From the NCBI RefSeq assembly GCF_025340265.1, contig NZ_CP022708.1:271501-335500 (forward strand): a stretch of DNA of 64,000 nucleotides, in the 5' to 3' direction. Positions 45,596 to 55,205 of the stretch are shown here, piece after piece (the first letter of the stretch is position 1; the number at the start of each line of letters is the position of its first letter). Source of the DNA: Novosphingobium sp. 9. Its GTDB lineage: Bacteria > Pseudomonadota > Alphaproteobacteria > Sphingomonadales > Sphingomonadaceae. The notes beneath the pieces are model-generated. The model was not told the origin of the DNA. It worked only from the letters and a program-made list of their open reading frames with translations, and ran no database searches. A program made the translations under genes and the position numbers.

Positions 45596-46007
45596 CTTCT
45601 TCGATGTCCCTCGCGCTCTTGCCCGCGATCGGCGGCCAGGTACCTTTATCCCAAAGCATCACTGTGCCGCCGCCATACTCCCTTCTGAGAATACCACCTT
45701 CGAATTCGCCATGGGATAACGGATGATCCTCGGCGCGCACGGCAAGGCGCTTGTCGTCGGGATCGGCGCTCGGTCCACACGTTACCGCTCAGGACTTGAG
45801 CACGCCGTCGACTTCGAGACGGAAAGCCCAGTGCAGCCGCCGGGCGGCTTGCTTCTGCACGATAAAGGAATTGCCACGGGTCCTGCCACTTTTGCCGGTA
45901 GGTTTGGCGGTCTTCGCGAAATCCCGTTTGCGGTTATATTGCGCGAAGAGATCGGCAGCGGCGCTTCCGCTCTTGCCGCTACGCTTTCTTGCGTGCACGG
46001 CTACCAC
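45588..46007 (-). pseudogene. Truncated ligD 3'-phosphoesterase domain next to ku
   Basis: Reads SFIVQKQAARRLHWAFRLEV DGVLKS, a TGA in place of the conserved Trp (SWAVTxGPS), then in the same frame CGPSADPDDKRLAVRAEDHP and YGGGTVMLWDKGTWPPIAGK, ending at the palindromic element. So it has an in-frame nonsense codon and loses all after the first 140 residues. It overlaps the end of ku by 29 bases, the normal place for ligD; a full LigD exists at 38877. Confidence 0.75.
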
Positions 46008-46857
46008 TCGACGAAGAGGTCGTCTCCACCGCGGTTTTGCGCTTCGATGAGGTGGACTTGCTGGCGGGCTTGCCCCCGACTGACTTTTTGAGCGCCGCCA
46101 TCAGGTCGATGACGTTCCCCTTTCCATGGGTCGGTTCTTCGACATCCTCAAGTATACGCTTTTTGCTCCTGGACTTGGACTTCTTGTCGATCAAGCGATG
46201 GAGCGCATCGACATAGCGGTCGTGGAATTCGGCCGGTTTGAACGGCGCGGACTTCTTTTCGATTAGCGTGGTTGCAAGGTCTAGAAGATCGGTATCCGGT
46301 GCCGTGTCCTTGATCTCGCGGAAGTAGCCTTGGGCCTTCTGGACCTCGTCGGCATAGCGCAGCACTTCCATCACCAGTCCGCGCCCGCACGGTTTGATCG
46401 AGACCAGTTGTTCACGCCCGCGCACCGCCAGCTGGCCAAGGCCGACCTTTCGGGCCTTGCGCAGCGCTTCGCGCAATACGCTATAAGCCTCCTCTGCCAA
46501 ATCATCGGCCGGGACGACGAAATAGGGCTTCTCGTAATAGAGCACGTCGATCTCGTGGGCATCGACGAACTGGACAAGTTCGAGCGTCTTGCGACTTTCG
46601 ATCCTGACCGCTTCGATCTCTTCTTCGTCGAGCAAAACGTAACTGCCCTTGGAAATCTCGAAGCCCTTGATGATCTCGTCGCGGTCGACTGGGCCGACGC
46701 CGGGCGCGACCTTTTCATAGCGGATGCGCTTGCCGCTTGGCTCATGAATCTGGTGGAAGGCAATCGCCGCTCCCGATCGCGTAGCGGGATAGACCTCGAT
46801 CGGGATCGAGACGAGAGCCAGACGGATATGGCCTTTCCAGTATGCGCGTGCGGGCAT
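45979..46857 (-). CDS. ku: Ku protein (non-homologous end joining)
   Basis: 292 residues from ATG 46857 (GGAGG at 46864-46868). The Ku core is complete: ARAYWKGHIRLALVSIPIEV, VPADDLAEEAYSVLREALRK, GLGQLAVRGREQLVSIKPCG, and FHDRYVDALHRLIDKKSKSR. A Lys/Ser-rich C-terminal tail may bind DNA. It forms a ring on broken ends and recruits LigD. Upstream, 46858-47217 holds no clear gene except a 24-codon frame at 47139 (MDQGYGAFTSPSDYAF). Confidence 0.93.
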   Translation of the reverse strand: MPARAYWKGHIRLALVSIPIEVYPATRSGAAIAFHQIHEPSGKRIRYEKVAPGVGPVDRDEIIKGFEISKGSYVLLDEEEIEAVRIESRKTLELVQFVDAHEIDVLYYEKPYFVVPADDLAEEAYSVLREALRKARKVGLGQLAVRGREQLVSIKPCGRGLVMEVLRYADEVQKAQGYFREIKDTAPDTDLLDLATTLIEKKSAPFKPAEFHDRYVDALHRLIDKKSKSRSKKRILEDVEEPTHGKGNVIDLMAALKKSVGGKPASKSTSSKRKTAVETTSSSSGSRARKKA

Positions 46858-47217
46858 GGACTGCCTCCTTGTTCGGCACTCACAAGCGGTAAGCAGGGGA
46901 GGTGGTTCCCGGCAACTCTTCAGCAATGAAGAGTTGCCGGGATTATGAATACGGTCAACTATCCTGCACACGAGTACCTTTGAAATTTCGGACCCGGATC
47001 AACGGAGGCAATCCCAGGGGTGATCGACCGAAATATGGGCGTTGGCGAACGTACCCCTTTAGGCAGATTGTGCCTACAGCATTGGGGGGCGATGCCAGAC
47101 GCCGACGCGATTTCTCGTGATGGCAGCGTGTCGATAACATGGATCAAGGATACGGAGCCTTCACTTCTCCAAGCGATTACGCCTTCGTGGCCCGCCGCAA
47201 CGCAGGAGAATAAGGAG

Positions 47218-47601
47218 ATGTCTCTCCATAACATGATCGCGCTTCATCCGGACGTCGATACGTTGAATGAAGAACTTGCTACTGCAGCACGTCATGCACT
47301 TTTCTGCGCGGCTTTGTGTACATCTTGCGCGGACGCCTGCATTGCGGAAGATGAAGACATGCGACAATGCATCCGGGCCTGCCTCGACTGCGCTGATGTC
47401 TGCGGCGCGACGGCTCGTCTGGCGATGAGACACACAGGAAGCAATTCCGCAGTATTGCGAACGATGGTCGAGACGTGTGTTATAACGTGCGAAAGCTGTG
47501 CGGAAGAATGTGGACGTCATGACCACGAGCATTGCCGTCTCTGCGCGGAAATGTGTCGGGAATGCGCCTCTGACTGTCGCCAGGCATTTCCCGCAATCTG
47601 A
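47218..47601 (+). CDS. Four-helix bundle copper-binding protein (Csp-like)
   Basis: 127 residues with 17 cysteines in CxxC / CxxxC spacing (FCAALCTSCADACIAE, CIRACLDCADVC, CVITCESCAEEC, CRLCAEMCRECASDC). This is the pattern of copper storage proteins, where Cys residues point into the core of a four-helix bundle and bind many Cu(I) ions. There is no signal peptide, so it would be the cytosolic type. ATG 47218 has AAGGAG; the open frame upstream is not native. Confidence 0.88.
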   Translation: MSLHNMIALHPDVDTLNEELATAARHALFCAALCTSCADACIAEDEDMRQCIRACLDCADVCGATARLAMRHTGSNSAVLRTMVETCVITCESCAEECGRHDHEHCRLCAEMCRECASDCRQAFPAI

Positions 47602-47892
47602 TGACGAGAGATGAGGGATTCAGACCGCAAAAATGGTCCCACAAAACGATATCGCCTTCAGTCGTCCTCGATCTGGAAAACAGGACGTTCAGGCAGGAGA
47701 ATCGCGTCACGAAGCTTCGCTCACGTGTTCAGCAAGGCGTTTGGCGGCCAGTCGCAAAGAGCAGCTGATTCCCGCGCATGGACACACCACCCCATCGTTT
47801 TTCTGTAGCAGGTGGCAGTCTTCGTAGAGAGCGCCGGAGGGCTGACAACTACCGAGCAACGAGATCTTTCTGACAACGCAAAGGAGCGTGTT

Positions 47893-48186
47893 ATGCCGCG
47901 TGGAGACAAGTCCAGCTATACCGACAAGCAGAAGCGAAAGGCCGAGCATATCGAGGAAGGCTATGAAGATCGCGGGGTTGGTCATGACGAGGCGCAGCGG
48001 CGAGCCTGGGCCACAGTTAACAAAGAGTCAGGAGGTGGCAAGAAATCGGGTTCGGGGCGAGGAAAGAAGGAAAGCCACGCGTCATCACGCAAGGGCGGGC
48101 ATATCGGGGGAGCAAGCCAGACTCACGAGCAAAGATCGGCTGCAGCGAAAAAAGGGTGGGACACCCGCCGCAAGAAGAGCGGATGA
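47893..48186 (+). CDS. Small basic KGG-type hypothetical protein
   Basis: 97 residues. The N-terminal part (YTDKQKRKAEHIEEGYEDRG, then AQRRAWATVNKESGGGKKSG) is a family often labelled plasmid stabilization protein. The C-terminal part is Gly/Lys/Ser-rich and ends with a KGG-like repeat (KGGHIGGASQTHEQRSAAAK). AAGGAG precedes ATG 47893. Function unknown; it looks like a stress-linked small protein. Confidence 0.65.
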   Translation: MPRGDKSSYTDKQKRKAEHIEEGYEDRGVGHDEAQRRAWATVNKESGGGKKSGSGRGKKESHASSRKGGHIGGASQTHEQRSAAAKKGWDTRRKKSG

Positions 48187-48380
48187 AGGTGACTTTCGGA
48201 AAAGGACGATGTCGATTTTCGCACCATTTCGACGATGATGACGCACTTTAGCGCTACGAAAGGCAGTGCTTCTCGGCCTGAATCGGGAGATGATTTTTAA
48301 TACAGATCAGTTTTTTCGCAAAATTGGAAAACAAAGTCGCGGTGATCCGTTGACGTGTGATCTGGTGAAAGGGACATGCC

Positions 48381-48644
48381 ATGCCAGTTCCTGGCGAATG
48401 TATAAATTCGATGCGTTCCATTTCCGTCCGCGTTGCTCGTCTCGCGCCTGATTCATGCGAATTGCAGATTGATCCAGAAGCGCGTTTTTCCGGGGATGCG
48501 GGAAATCTTTGGATCGGGGCTGTTGGGCCCGTGCCTTTCCGCATTGAGTGGAACCATTCAGAAGCAAACCGGCTCGCCATTCGTTTCGAACATCAGTTGG
48601 ATCGGCGGATCATTGATCATTTCCGTACCGTTAGCGGTCGCTGA
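48381..48644 (+). CDS. PilZ-like domain protein
   Basis: 87 residues: SISVRVARLAPDSCELQIDP, then IGAVGPVPFRIEWNHSEANR and FEHQLDRRIIDHF. This is the beta-rich end of a PilZ-type fold common in sphingomonads, without a clear RxxxR motif for cyclic di-GMP. It could be a divergent or shortened member. Two ATGs (48376 out of frame, 48381) lie behind AAAGGG. Confidence 0.45.
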   Translation: MPVPGECINSMRSISVRVARLAPDSCELQIDPEARFSGDAGNLWIGAVGPVPFRIEWNHSEANRLAIRFEHQLDRRIIDHFRTVSGR

Positions 48645-48690
48645 CAGATGGTGGGATGTTGAATCTGCTGCAGAGAGAAAGCCCCGCAAA

Positions 48691-48849
48691 ATGAATAATC
48701 CGAACAATCCTGGGCCTCGCCGCAAGGGTAAAGCAGCAATAGCGATTGTAATTATTGTTGGCATCATTATTGCTATAGTGTTTGTAGGTAGCAATATTGG
48801 GCATTTCAAAACATTGAAGGATCAGGAAAGATCTGCCGAGAAAGGCTAG
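48691..48849 (+). CDS. Small single-helix membrane protein
   Basis: 52 residues: a Pro/Asn-rich start, KAAIAIVIIVGIIIAIVFVG as one membrane helix, and a charged tail. AGAGAAAG is upstream. The layout is like that of the small gene at 53180. Function unknown. Confidence 0.45.
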   Translation: MNNPNNPGPRRKGKAAIAIVIIVGIIIAIVFVGSNIGHFKTLKDQERSAEKG

Positions 48850-48989
48850 AGGTAATTTTTAGGATGTTGCCTATTTTGTGCAATGGGCGGCCGATTGTTT
48901 GTTTTTCGGGCCACGCTATTTTGGGTATGTTTCGCTATCGCCGCGAGTGTTCAAGGGCATGGAACGGACAACATCTTGCCCCCCGCATT

Positions 48990-49295
48990 TGATGACATGG
49001 TCCTTGGCGGAGTTGCGATAGAACCCGATATACATGGACGGGCGTTAAGCCGCAGATGTCCGCGATTTCCTGCTGTGTAAGGCAAATGGCGTATTCGTGA
49101 GGGGAAGAGGGGCTTTGTCCCTAGAGGCGGTCATGCAGTTCTTGAAATAGGAATGCCACCCGTTCCACCGCTGTCTTGCGTCCAAGGGGCAGGAGCCATT
49201 CGCTCTGGCGTTCGAAGGCCGTGAGCATTTCGCCCGGCATATGTATTTTACCGCAAACCAGTTCGGTCACCGCCCGGTAATTGTCCTGTTAGTGA
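48990..49295 (-). pseudogene. Remnant of a Crp/Fnr regulator
   Basis: On - it reads YRAVTELVCGKIHMPGEMLT, then LGRKTAVERVAFLFQELHDR, a TAG, then TQQEIADICGLTPVHVYRVL. This is the connecting helix and helix-turn-helix of a Crp family protein with an in-frame stop and no sensor domain. It lies just downstream of an intact Crp gene on the same strand. Confidence 0.65.
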
Positions 49296-49389
49296 AGGCC
49301 AACGCGCCAATTGGGTATTGACATCCCTGCAAGCAGGAAGCGCGGGCTCGACCATAGACTCCGGCCTTACGACAATTTTTTTGGATTCC

Positions 49390-50139
49390 CTATGGACTGG
49401 TATGTCCGGCTGCCAGGCCATGCGACGGCGATCTCGGGGGAGGGTACTCACTGCGCAGGTAGCTTCCTTCGAAAACGGCCAGCGCCGCCAGTTCGTCGAA
49501 ATGCGGAATGCGAAGCTGCTTTTGATTAAGATCGACAAGCCCCCGCTTGCGTAGTTCCTGCAGAGTGCGGTTGGTGTGGACCTGCGTTAGTCCGCACGCT
49601 TCGGAAATCTGGGTTTGCGTGAGAGGGAAGGGACAGGTTGTGTCGTCACAAAGGCCGGCCATCTGCTGGCGAACAAACAGTTCGCAGAACAGATGGCTGA
49701 TGCGTTCAAGGGCATTGCGTTGCCCCAACATGGCAATCCACCGCCTTTGGATAGCGAGTATTCGAAGATGCCCCGCCCAGAAAGGCGTGGCAAATTCCTG
49801 TCGGTGGAGTAAAGTCTCTTGCAATTCGCTGGTGCCGATTTCGCCGACTGCAACCTCGGTCAGCGCCGTCAGCGTGCAGTCTGCCGGGCGAGAGGCCACG
49901 CTTCCTAAATTACACATATCGCCTTGAATGGCGAGGCCGACGATTTGGCGGCGCCCGTCGGGTAGTTGCAGGGCTTGCTCGATCCAGCCCTTGAGAACCA
50001 CTAGGATTCCGGATGGCGTTTCATGTTCTGAGCACAGTATCTGACCGGGCTGGAATGTCCTCAGAGTCTTCTTTGCGGCGACATCTGCAAGGATCCCGGT
50101 TTGCGCCCGCAGCAGACGTATTTGCACCGGTGATACCAT
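49390..50139 (-). CDS. Crp/Fnr family regulator
   Basis: 249 residues from ATG 50139 (the frame is open to 50274). The sensor domain includes FQPGQILCSEHETPSGILVV, LKGWIEQALQLPDGRRQIVG and LAIQGDMCNLGSVA. The helix-turn-helix is LTQTQISEACGLTQVHTNRT, then LQELRKRGLVDLNQKQLRIP. It ends SYLRSEYPPPRS. The start was chosen for the usual length and GAGAGA upstream. Confidence 0.85.
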   Translation of the reverse strand: MVSPVQIRLLRAQTGILADVAAKKTLRTFQPGQILCSEHETPSGILVVLKGWIEQALQLPDGRRQIVGLAIQGDMCNLGSVASRPADCTLTALTEVAVGEIGTSELQETLLHRQEFATPFWAGHLRILAIQRRWIAMLGQRNALERISHLFCELFVRQQMAGLCDDTTCPFPLTQTQISEACGLTQVHTNRTLQELRKRGLVDLNQKQLRIPHFDELAALAVFEGSYLRSEYPPPRSPSHGLAAGHTSP

Positions 50140-50444
50140 CTCTCTCGTCCTGTTGCCCCGCATGCGTTGCACCATCGAACGACTGTCGCATGCATTCACA
50201 TAGATCAATAAATGCCCGTCCCTGCTCCGGCCTGGCCTAATTTGCCCGCATCTGATCGTTTTTAGCGCGCACAACCGGCAATTATGGTGTTTTTAAAGGG
50301 ATCGCTTCCGCGATTTCTGTAGCTCGCCCTCGAGCGTCAAGCCGATGGCGTTCCGAGAATCGCGCCTGCTACTCCACTGAACAGTCAGCAAGAATTTCCA
50401 GCGGCTTTAACGCATGTGAATGAACAAAGAAAACCGACAGCCCA

Positions 50445-51212
50445 ATGACATCGTCCCCAAACCTTCTGGAGCCCGTCACGGCGTTGTCCTTGCGTCTGTC
50501 CGCATTCGTCCATCTTACGAGCGAGGACCGTCTATTGCTGTCGCAGGCTCTGGAGAAGCGCACCCGAATTGTAGCGCCACGCCAAGACATCATACGCGAA
50601 GGAGAAGAGCCTCATTACGTCCACGTTATCCTGGAAGGCTGGGCTCAGCGCTACAAGCAATTGGCTGATGGCAGGCGCCAGATCCTGTCTTTCTTTATCA
50701 ATGGCGACCTTTGCGACACGAATGTCTTTATCCTTAAGGAAATGGATCATTCGCTCTCGGCCGTGACGAGCGTTCGTTTGGCGGAGATCGGGCAGCAGGA
50801 GTTTCAGACGCTCATGGATCGCTCGCCCAGGATTGCCCGCGCGCTTTGGTGGCACGAGTTGGTGACCGTTGCAATTCAGCGCGAGTGGACGACCAGCATC
50901 GGCAGGAGAACTGCATACGAACGTATCGCCCACTTGTTTTGCGAAATGTATGTTCGTCAGCAGGTCGTGGACATGATCGAGGACGGTAGCTGCGAATTTC
51001 CGCTCACCCAGGCGGAAATTGCCGAAGCGACAGGCCTGACCCATGTCCATGTTAATCGCACAGTTCAGGAGATGCGTCGCGACAATCTGATCGAATTGCG
51101 CAACAAGCGGCTTTTGGTAAAGGATTTGCCTTCGCTCATGTCGGTGGCTCTGTTCAACCCTAATTACCTGCACCTCGACAGGAGGGAAAGGCAGCTCGGC
51201 TTCAATGGTTGA
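50445..51212 (+). CDS. Crp/Fnr family regulator
   Basis: 255 residues, intact: VAPRQDIIREGEEPHYVHVI, LEGWAQRYKQLADGRRQILS, FFINGDLCDTNVFILKEMDH, helix-turn-helix LTQAEIAEATGLTHVHVNRT. It is divergent from the Crp gene at 49390 and overlaps the histidine kinase gene by eight bases, so the two are probably one transcript. A regulator paired with a sensor kinase suggests a shared stimulus. Confidence 0.87.
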   Translation: MTSSPNLLEPVTALSLRLSAFVHLTSEDRLLLSQALEKRTRIVAPRQDIIREGEEPHYVHVILEGWAQRYKQLADGRRQILSFFINGDLCDTNVFILKEMDHSLSAVTSVRLAEIGQQEFQTLMDRSPRIARALWWHELVTVAIQREWTTSIGRRTAYERIAHLFCEMYVRQQVVDMIEDGSCEFPLTQAEIAEATGLTHVHVNRTVQEMRRDNLIELRNKRLLVKDLPSLMSVALFNPNYLHLDRRERQLGFNG

Positions 51213-52293
51213 ATGGCCGGGCATCAGCAGCGCCGACACAATGATGTCATCGCTTTCGCGCGGCGCATGGAGTGATGTCGGGCTGCCCGATCCGCACCGA
51301 TGGCCCTCTCGATTGCAGGCCATGGTTGATCTGATCGCCGCTTCACCGCAGCCCATGGCGATATTGTGGGGAGACCGCCGCGCGAGAATTCACAATGATG
51401 CCTACGAAACGATGTTTTGCGAAGGCATGTTCGCCCAACTCGGGACTAGCGGCCGTGCAATGCCACTGGCACCGGGAGAAAGCCTTCTGCATGAACTGGC
51501 TTTCAACGGTACCGCAAGTAGCTTGCACGACGTACTTCGTCCTTGTGAGCCGGGACTGATACGCGATGCAATTCCAGTTGACATCACCTGCTCACCGCTC
51601 CCTGACGAGGCAGGAGGCATTACGGGAGTTTTGCTGGCTTTCCTGTTCCGCGGCCACGCAGACAAGCCCGGTGAAGAGAATATCCTCGCGCAAAGTCGTG
51701 CCCGTCAGGAGGGGTTGCATAGTCTGCGAAATGCCTTGGGTGTCGTCCGAATGATCATCCGCAGAACAATGTCGGCCAGCCTAAACCGCGAAACAGCGCT
51801 GATGCACATGGAAGGTCGGATCGACGCCTTCTCCCGCATCCAGATGGCGATTGGAACGGCTGCGGGGGCTCGCGGTATCTATCTGGCCGATGTGATCGGG
51901 GATGAACTTGCGGTGCATCTCGCGCGCGATGGCGAGGCTTTGGTGCTTGCGGGGCCGGAACTTGAGCTTTCCTTCAAAACCGCAGAGATGCTGGCCCTTG
52001 CCTTTCATGAGTTGGCCACAAACGCCGTCAAATATGGGGCCTTGTCAGTCGAGGACGGCAAAATATCAGTGACTTGGGCCGTGCAGCGCCGCAGCAGGGT
52101 GCCATGGTTGATACTGGACTGGAAAGAAAGCGGCGTTTTTTCGGTGAGAAAGGGGCAGGGCGGGTTCGGTACGGAGCTTTTATTGCTGTTGCTGCCCGAT
52201 GAACTTGGTGCGGTTACCGACTTGGACTTCCAGTCCGATGGCCTGGAATTCCATCTCGAGCTGCCTCTTCAAGGTGGGCCTTTCAGGCCTTGA
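51205..52293 (+). CDS. HWE-type histidine kinase with PAS domain
   Basis: 362 residues. A PAS-like sensor lies at about 40-150 (PQPMAILWGDRRARIHNDAY). The phosphoacceptor helix has LHSLRNALGVVRMIIRRTMS, and the ATPase domain carries the N box FHELATNAVKYGALS and the WKESG / GFGTELL blocks of the HWE/HisKA_2 group. The H box has HSLRN rather than the common HRxKN. No membrane segment, so a cytoplasmic sensor. The gene for its likely partner response regulator is convergent, with an 11-base overlap. Confidence 0.83.
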   Translation: MVEWPGISSADTMMSSLSRGAWSDVGLPDPHRWPSRLQAMVDLIAASPQPMAILWGDRRARIHNDAYETMFCEGMFAQLGTSGRAMPLAPGESLLHELAFNGTASSLHDVLRPCEPGLIRDAIPVDITCSPLPDEAGGITGVLLAFLFRGHADKPGEENILAQSRARQEGLHSLRNALGVVRMIIRRTMSASLNRETALMHMEGRIDAFSRIQMAIGTAAGARGIYLADVIGDELAVHLARDGEALVLAGPELELSFKTAEMLALAFHELATNAVKYGALSVEDGKISVTWAVQRRSRVPWLILDWKESGVFSVRKGQGGFGTELLLLLLPDELGAVTDLDFQSDGLEFHLELPLQGGPFRP

Positions 52294-52681
52294 TGATCGC
52301 ATCAAGTTCACCCGCCAGCCGATCCACCCGTATGGGTTTTTCGTAACGCGGGATGCGGGAAAACCGGGTGGGGATCGCGTCGCCATCGTAGCCTGTCGAA
52401 AAAAGAAAAGGAACATGATCTGCGAGCAACTCGTCCGCAAAAGAAAATACCGATTGCCCCTGCAGATTGATATCCAGCACCGCAGCATCGATTGATCTTC
52501 CCGATCGATACTGGGCCTCGCCCTTATCCACAGAAGCAAAGGGGCCAAGGACTTCCATACCAGCGTCCTCAAGCACTGCCGAAATTTCGCTTGCGATGAG
52601 GTACTCGTCCTCGAGAACAAGAACGCAATAAGGGGGTGGGTCAAGCTTGAGGGCCTTCCGATCAGATTTTTGCCGCCGCAC
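52283..52681 (-). CDS. Single-domain response regulator
   Basis: About 132 residues using GTG 52681; no ATG lies near the domain start. Receiver landmarks: YCVLVLEDEYLIASEISAVL with the acidic pair, AAVLDINLQGQSVF with the phosphate-accepting Asp, FLFSTGYDG, and RYEKPIRVDRLAGEL with the conserved Lys. There is no output domain, as usual for partners of HWE kinases in the general stress network of alphaproteobacteria. Confidence 0.8.
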   Translation of the reverse strand: MRRQKSDRKALKLDPPPYCVLVLEDEYLIASEISAVLEDAGMEVLGPFASVDKGEAQYRSGRSIDAAVLDINLQGQSVFSFADELLADHVPFLFSTGYDGDAIPTRFSRIPRYEKPIRVDRLAGELDAIIKA

Positions 52682-53179
52682 ATGTTGGCAGACAAGAGCA
52701 GTTACCTCTCGATAATCTACCCATGATTGAGGTCTGCATTGATGTATTCCATGCCCGCAATTCGCCCATCGCAGGTTTTGCACCATCCGCGGTTTTTCAA
52801 GGCCTTTAGTGCACACCGGCGGTGCCGTGTACCCGCGCTGGATTTCGCGGTCGTACTCGGCGCCTTTCCTTGGCCTGCATTGCAGAATGGCTCGAGCAAT
52901 GTTTTGGCACCATGGAAAACGCGACGGCACGCACCTTAGCGAAAAGTCCCAGGCTCTGTCGTTTTGGCACAGGCTTACCGTTTAGCGTACTCAGGATAGG
53001 ATCGGCTTTCAGTGGAATGCGGTCCGTCCGCGATGGGGTTGAATCGCGTTGTTTTGGTGCAACTGGCCCGGTCGATGACCTGTGCGGATCGTACGATGCC
53101 AGGATGCTGACACGACGAAGGCATCTGCAACGATACGCGCATGACTGTGTTGGTTGCAGGAAGCATGAAGAAAGGACGA
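52682..53179. other. Stretch without a convincing gene
   Basis: About 500 bases. A 123-codon frame at 52822 has no ribosome site and an atypical composition, rich in Arg and Cys. I see no structured repeat here. Confidence 0.35.
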
Positions 53180-53374
53180 ATGATGGCGCCTGAGCCCGAT
53201 CAAAGTCACCAGCGTTCAAATGAGAACCGTGGCGGAAAAAAGCTTAATATTATTCTGACGGGAGCCGTGGCTCTGGTGGTGGTGTTGGCGGTTGGTGTGA
53301 TGTGGGCCGGCGCAGACACCACCAAAAGACCAGGGGCCGATCCGGGAAGTACGCAGCACGCGCCTGCCGATTGA
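53180..53374 (+). CDS. Small single-helix membrane protein
   Basis: 64 residues with a polar start, one membrane helix (LNIILTGAVALVVVLAVGVM) and a polar periplasmic tail. AAAGGA at 53171 fits tandem ATGs at 53180 and 53183. Layout like the gene at 48691. Unknown function. Confidence 0.5.
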   Translation: MMAPEPDQSHQRSNENRGGKKLNIILTGAVALVVVLAVGVMWAGADTTKRPGADPGSTQHAPAD

Positions 53375-53781
53375 TCTGACGCTCGCTATCGTGCCCATCA
53401 GATGGGAGACTGTTGCGCAATAGACTTCTTGCCTCCGAGTTCTCTGGTTCGATCTGAAGGTCGCACATGGTGAGGCCAAGTCGCCGCCCTTGAATGCGAA
53501 AGGCGCTGATATGACCTTCATGCGGCCAAGCCCCCCCTGCAAAGGTATGCCGGCTGGCATTGGCGTAGATTGAGTGTGGCATCGGAACTCTGGGAACATG
53601 GCGCGGTCGTGTCGATGGAAACGCGCTGGCGATGATCGCGATGGAGCGAAAAGACGATTTAGACCGTGTGTTCCGGCATTTTTCCGGAAATGAGCGGCGC
53701 TTATGCCGCTCAGGCCGGCTCCGGTGGCAAAAGCGCAAGCTTGGAGTGGCTACAGCAAATCAATTCGAGGATTACGTTGTT
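53375..53781. other. Stretch without a convincing gene
   Basis: About 400 bases; the frames on either strand are rich in Arg, Pro and Ser and look like shadows. The promoter of the next gene should be here. Confidence 0.35.
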
Positions 53782-54875
53782 ATGAACAGCCATTCAGATC
53801 TCTTTGCTCCGCTCCGGATCGGTGCCCTTGAAGTGCCAAACCGCGTGCTCATGGCACCGTTGACCCGAAACCGTGCCCATGCGGATGGAACGCCTGCAAA
53901 TTTCGCCATCGCCTACTATCGACAGCGGGCGTCGGCGGGGCTCATCATTTCTGAAGCCACGCAGATATCTGCGATGGGCAAGGGTTACATCGATACGCCC
54001 GGTATCCACAGCAAGGCGCATGTGGAAGGTTGGAAGCCTGTCATTGAGGCCGTCCACGCGGCCGGGGGCGAATTTTCTGCCAGCTCTGGCACGTCGGGCG
54101 GATCAGCCACACGTCTCTTTTGCCGGAAGGAAGGTCCCCCGTTGCCGCCAGCGCCATCCGCGCCAAGGCACAGACCTTCACCGCCGAGGGGCCCACCGAT
54201 ACCTCGCAGCCTGAGGCTCTAGATGCCGATGGAATTGCCGCGACGCTTGACGATTACGAGCGTGCCGCCCGATTTGCCATGCAAGCTGGCTTCGACGGCG
54301 TGGAGGTCCATTCAGCAAATGGGTATCTGCTCGACCAGTTTCTTCAAGATGGTACCAACCACCGTGACGATGATTATGGTGGCTCAATCGATAATCGTCA
54401 GCGGCTGCTGCGCGAAACGCTGGACCGGGTTCTGTCCGTATTTCCCGCCGATCGGGTGGGAGTTCGCCTTTCGCCCCTTGGGCAGGCGAACGACATGAGT
54501 GACAGCAATCCGGAAGCCACCTTTTCCCTTGCCTATCATATGCTTGGAAAGCGCAATCTCGCGTATCTCCACGTGATCGAACAGTTTACAGGACAGGATA
54601 CAGGAGAGCATGAGCGCGCGTTGCTGAAGCGCTTACGCGCGCATTATGACGGGGTTTATATTGCCAATGGCAATTACGATGCGGACCGCGCCGCTGCCGC
54701 GATCATGGCAGGGGATGCGGATGCGATAAGCTTTGGCCGGGCTTTTATTGCCAACCCCGATTTGCCGGAGCGCCTGCGTGTCGAAGCTGAGTTGACAAAA
54801 CCTGATCAGGCAACGTTCTATGGCGGCGGGGTCAAGGGATACTCCGATTATCCCTTTCTTGCGCCCGACCATTGA
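53782..54875 (+). CDS. Old Yellow Enzyme family alkene reductase (one frameshift)
   Basis: About 364 residues after repair; an FMN-dependent NAD(P)H ene-reductase (NemA/OYE). Start SDLFAPLRIGALEVPNRVLM APLTR is typical. After HAAGG the frame breaks near 54065: one lost G (GGGGG for GGGGGG) restores RIFCQLWHVGRISHTSLLPE. The rest has FDGVEVHSANGYLLDQFLQD, GGSIDNRQRLLRETLDRVL and SFGRAFIANPDLPERLR. All parts are conserved, so the break is probably an error in the read. Confidence 0.82.
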
Positions 54876-55134
54876 CCCGGTTGGGTGATATGCAGGCCAT
54901 GCGCCGTTCGTTATTTTTGCTTGATACAGTGTATCTGCGTGCCCTGGTCTGTCATCTTGCCGAGCTTCGACTGCTTTACGGCATCCACAATGCTATCGTT
55001 GCAAATTCAAATGCCAGGGTGAGCCAACCTGGCTTGCTCGCCCGCGCGCACCGATCGGAGTTTAGAGTCCTATTCCGAGGAGGAACCCCTCCGACTTCAG
55101 TCGGATACTGGCTTTAGCCACAGACTCGCGTGGT

Positions 55135-55205
55135 AGCCTGTAACCTCGGGAAAAACGGAAGCTTTACGCCTTCGGCGGCTTCCGTTTTTCCCGAGGTTAC
55201 AGGCT
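55135..55205. promoter_or_regulatory. 28-bp perfect inverted repeat ending at the tnpA start codon
   Basis: Arms 55135-55162 and 55178-55205 with a 15-base loop. The right arm ends directly before ATG 55206 and contains its only possible ribosome site (CGAGG). In IS200-like elements a hairpin here blocks outside transcription and hides the ribosome site, keeping the transposase low. Confidence 0.75.

Noticed and set aside
48883..49080. 65-codon + frame with a signal-like start
   Set aside because: Its second half is antisense to the Crp remnant and it has no ribosome site.
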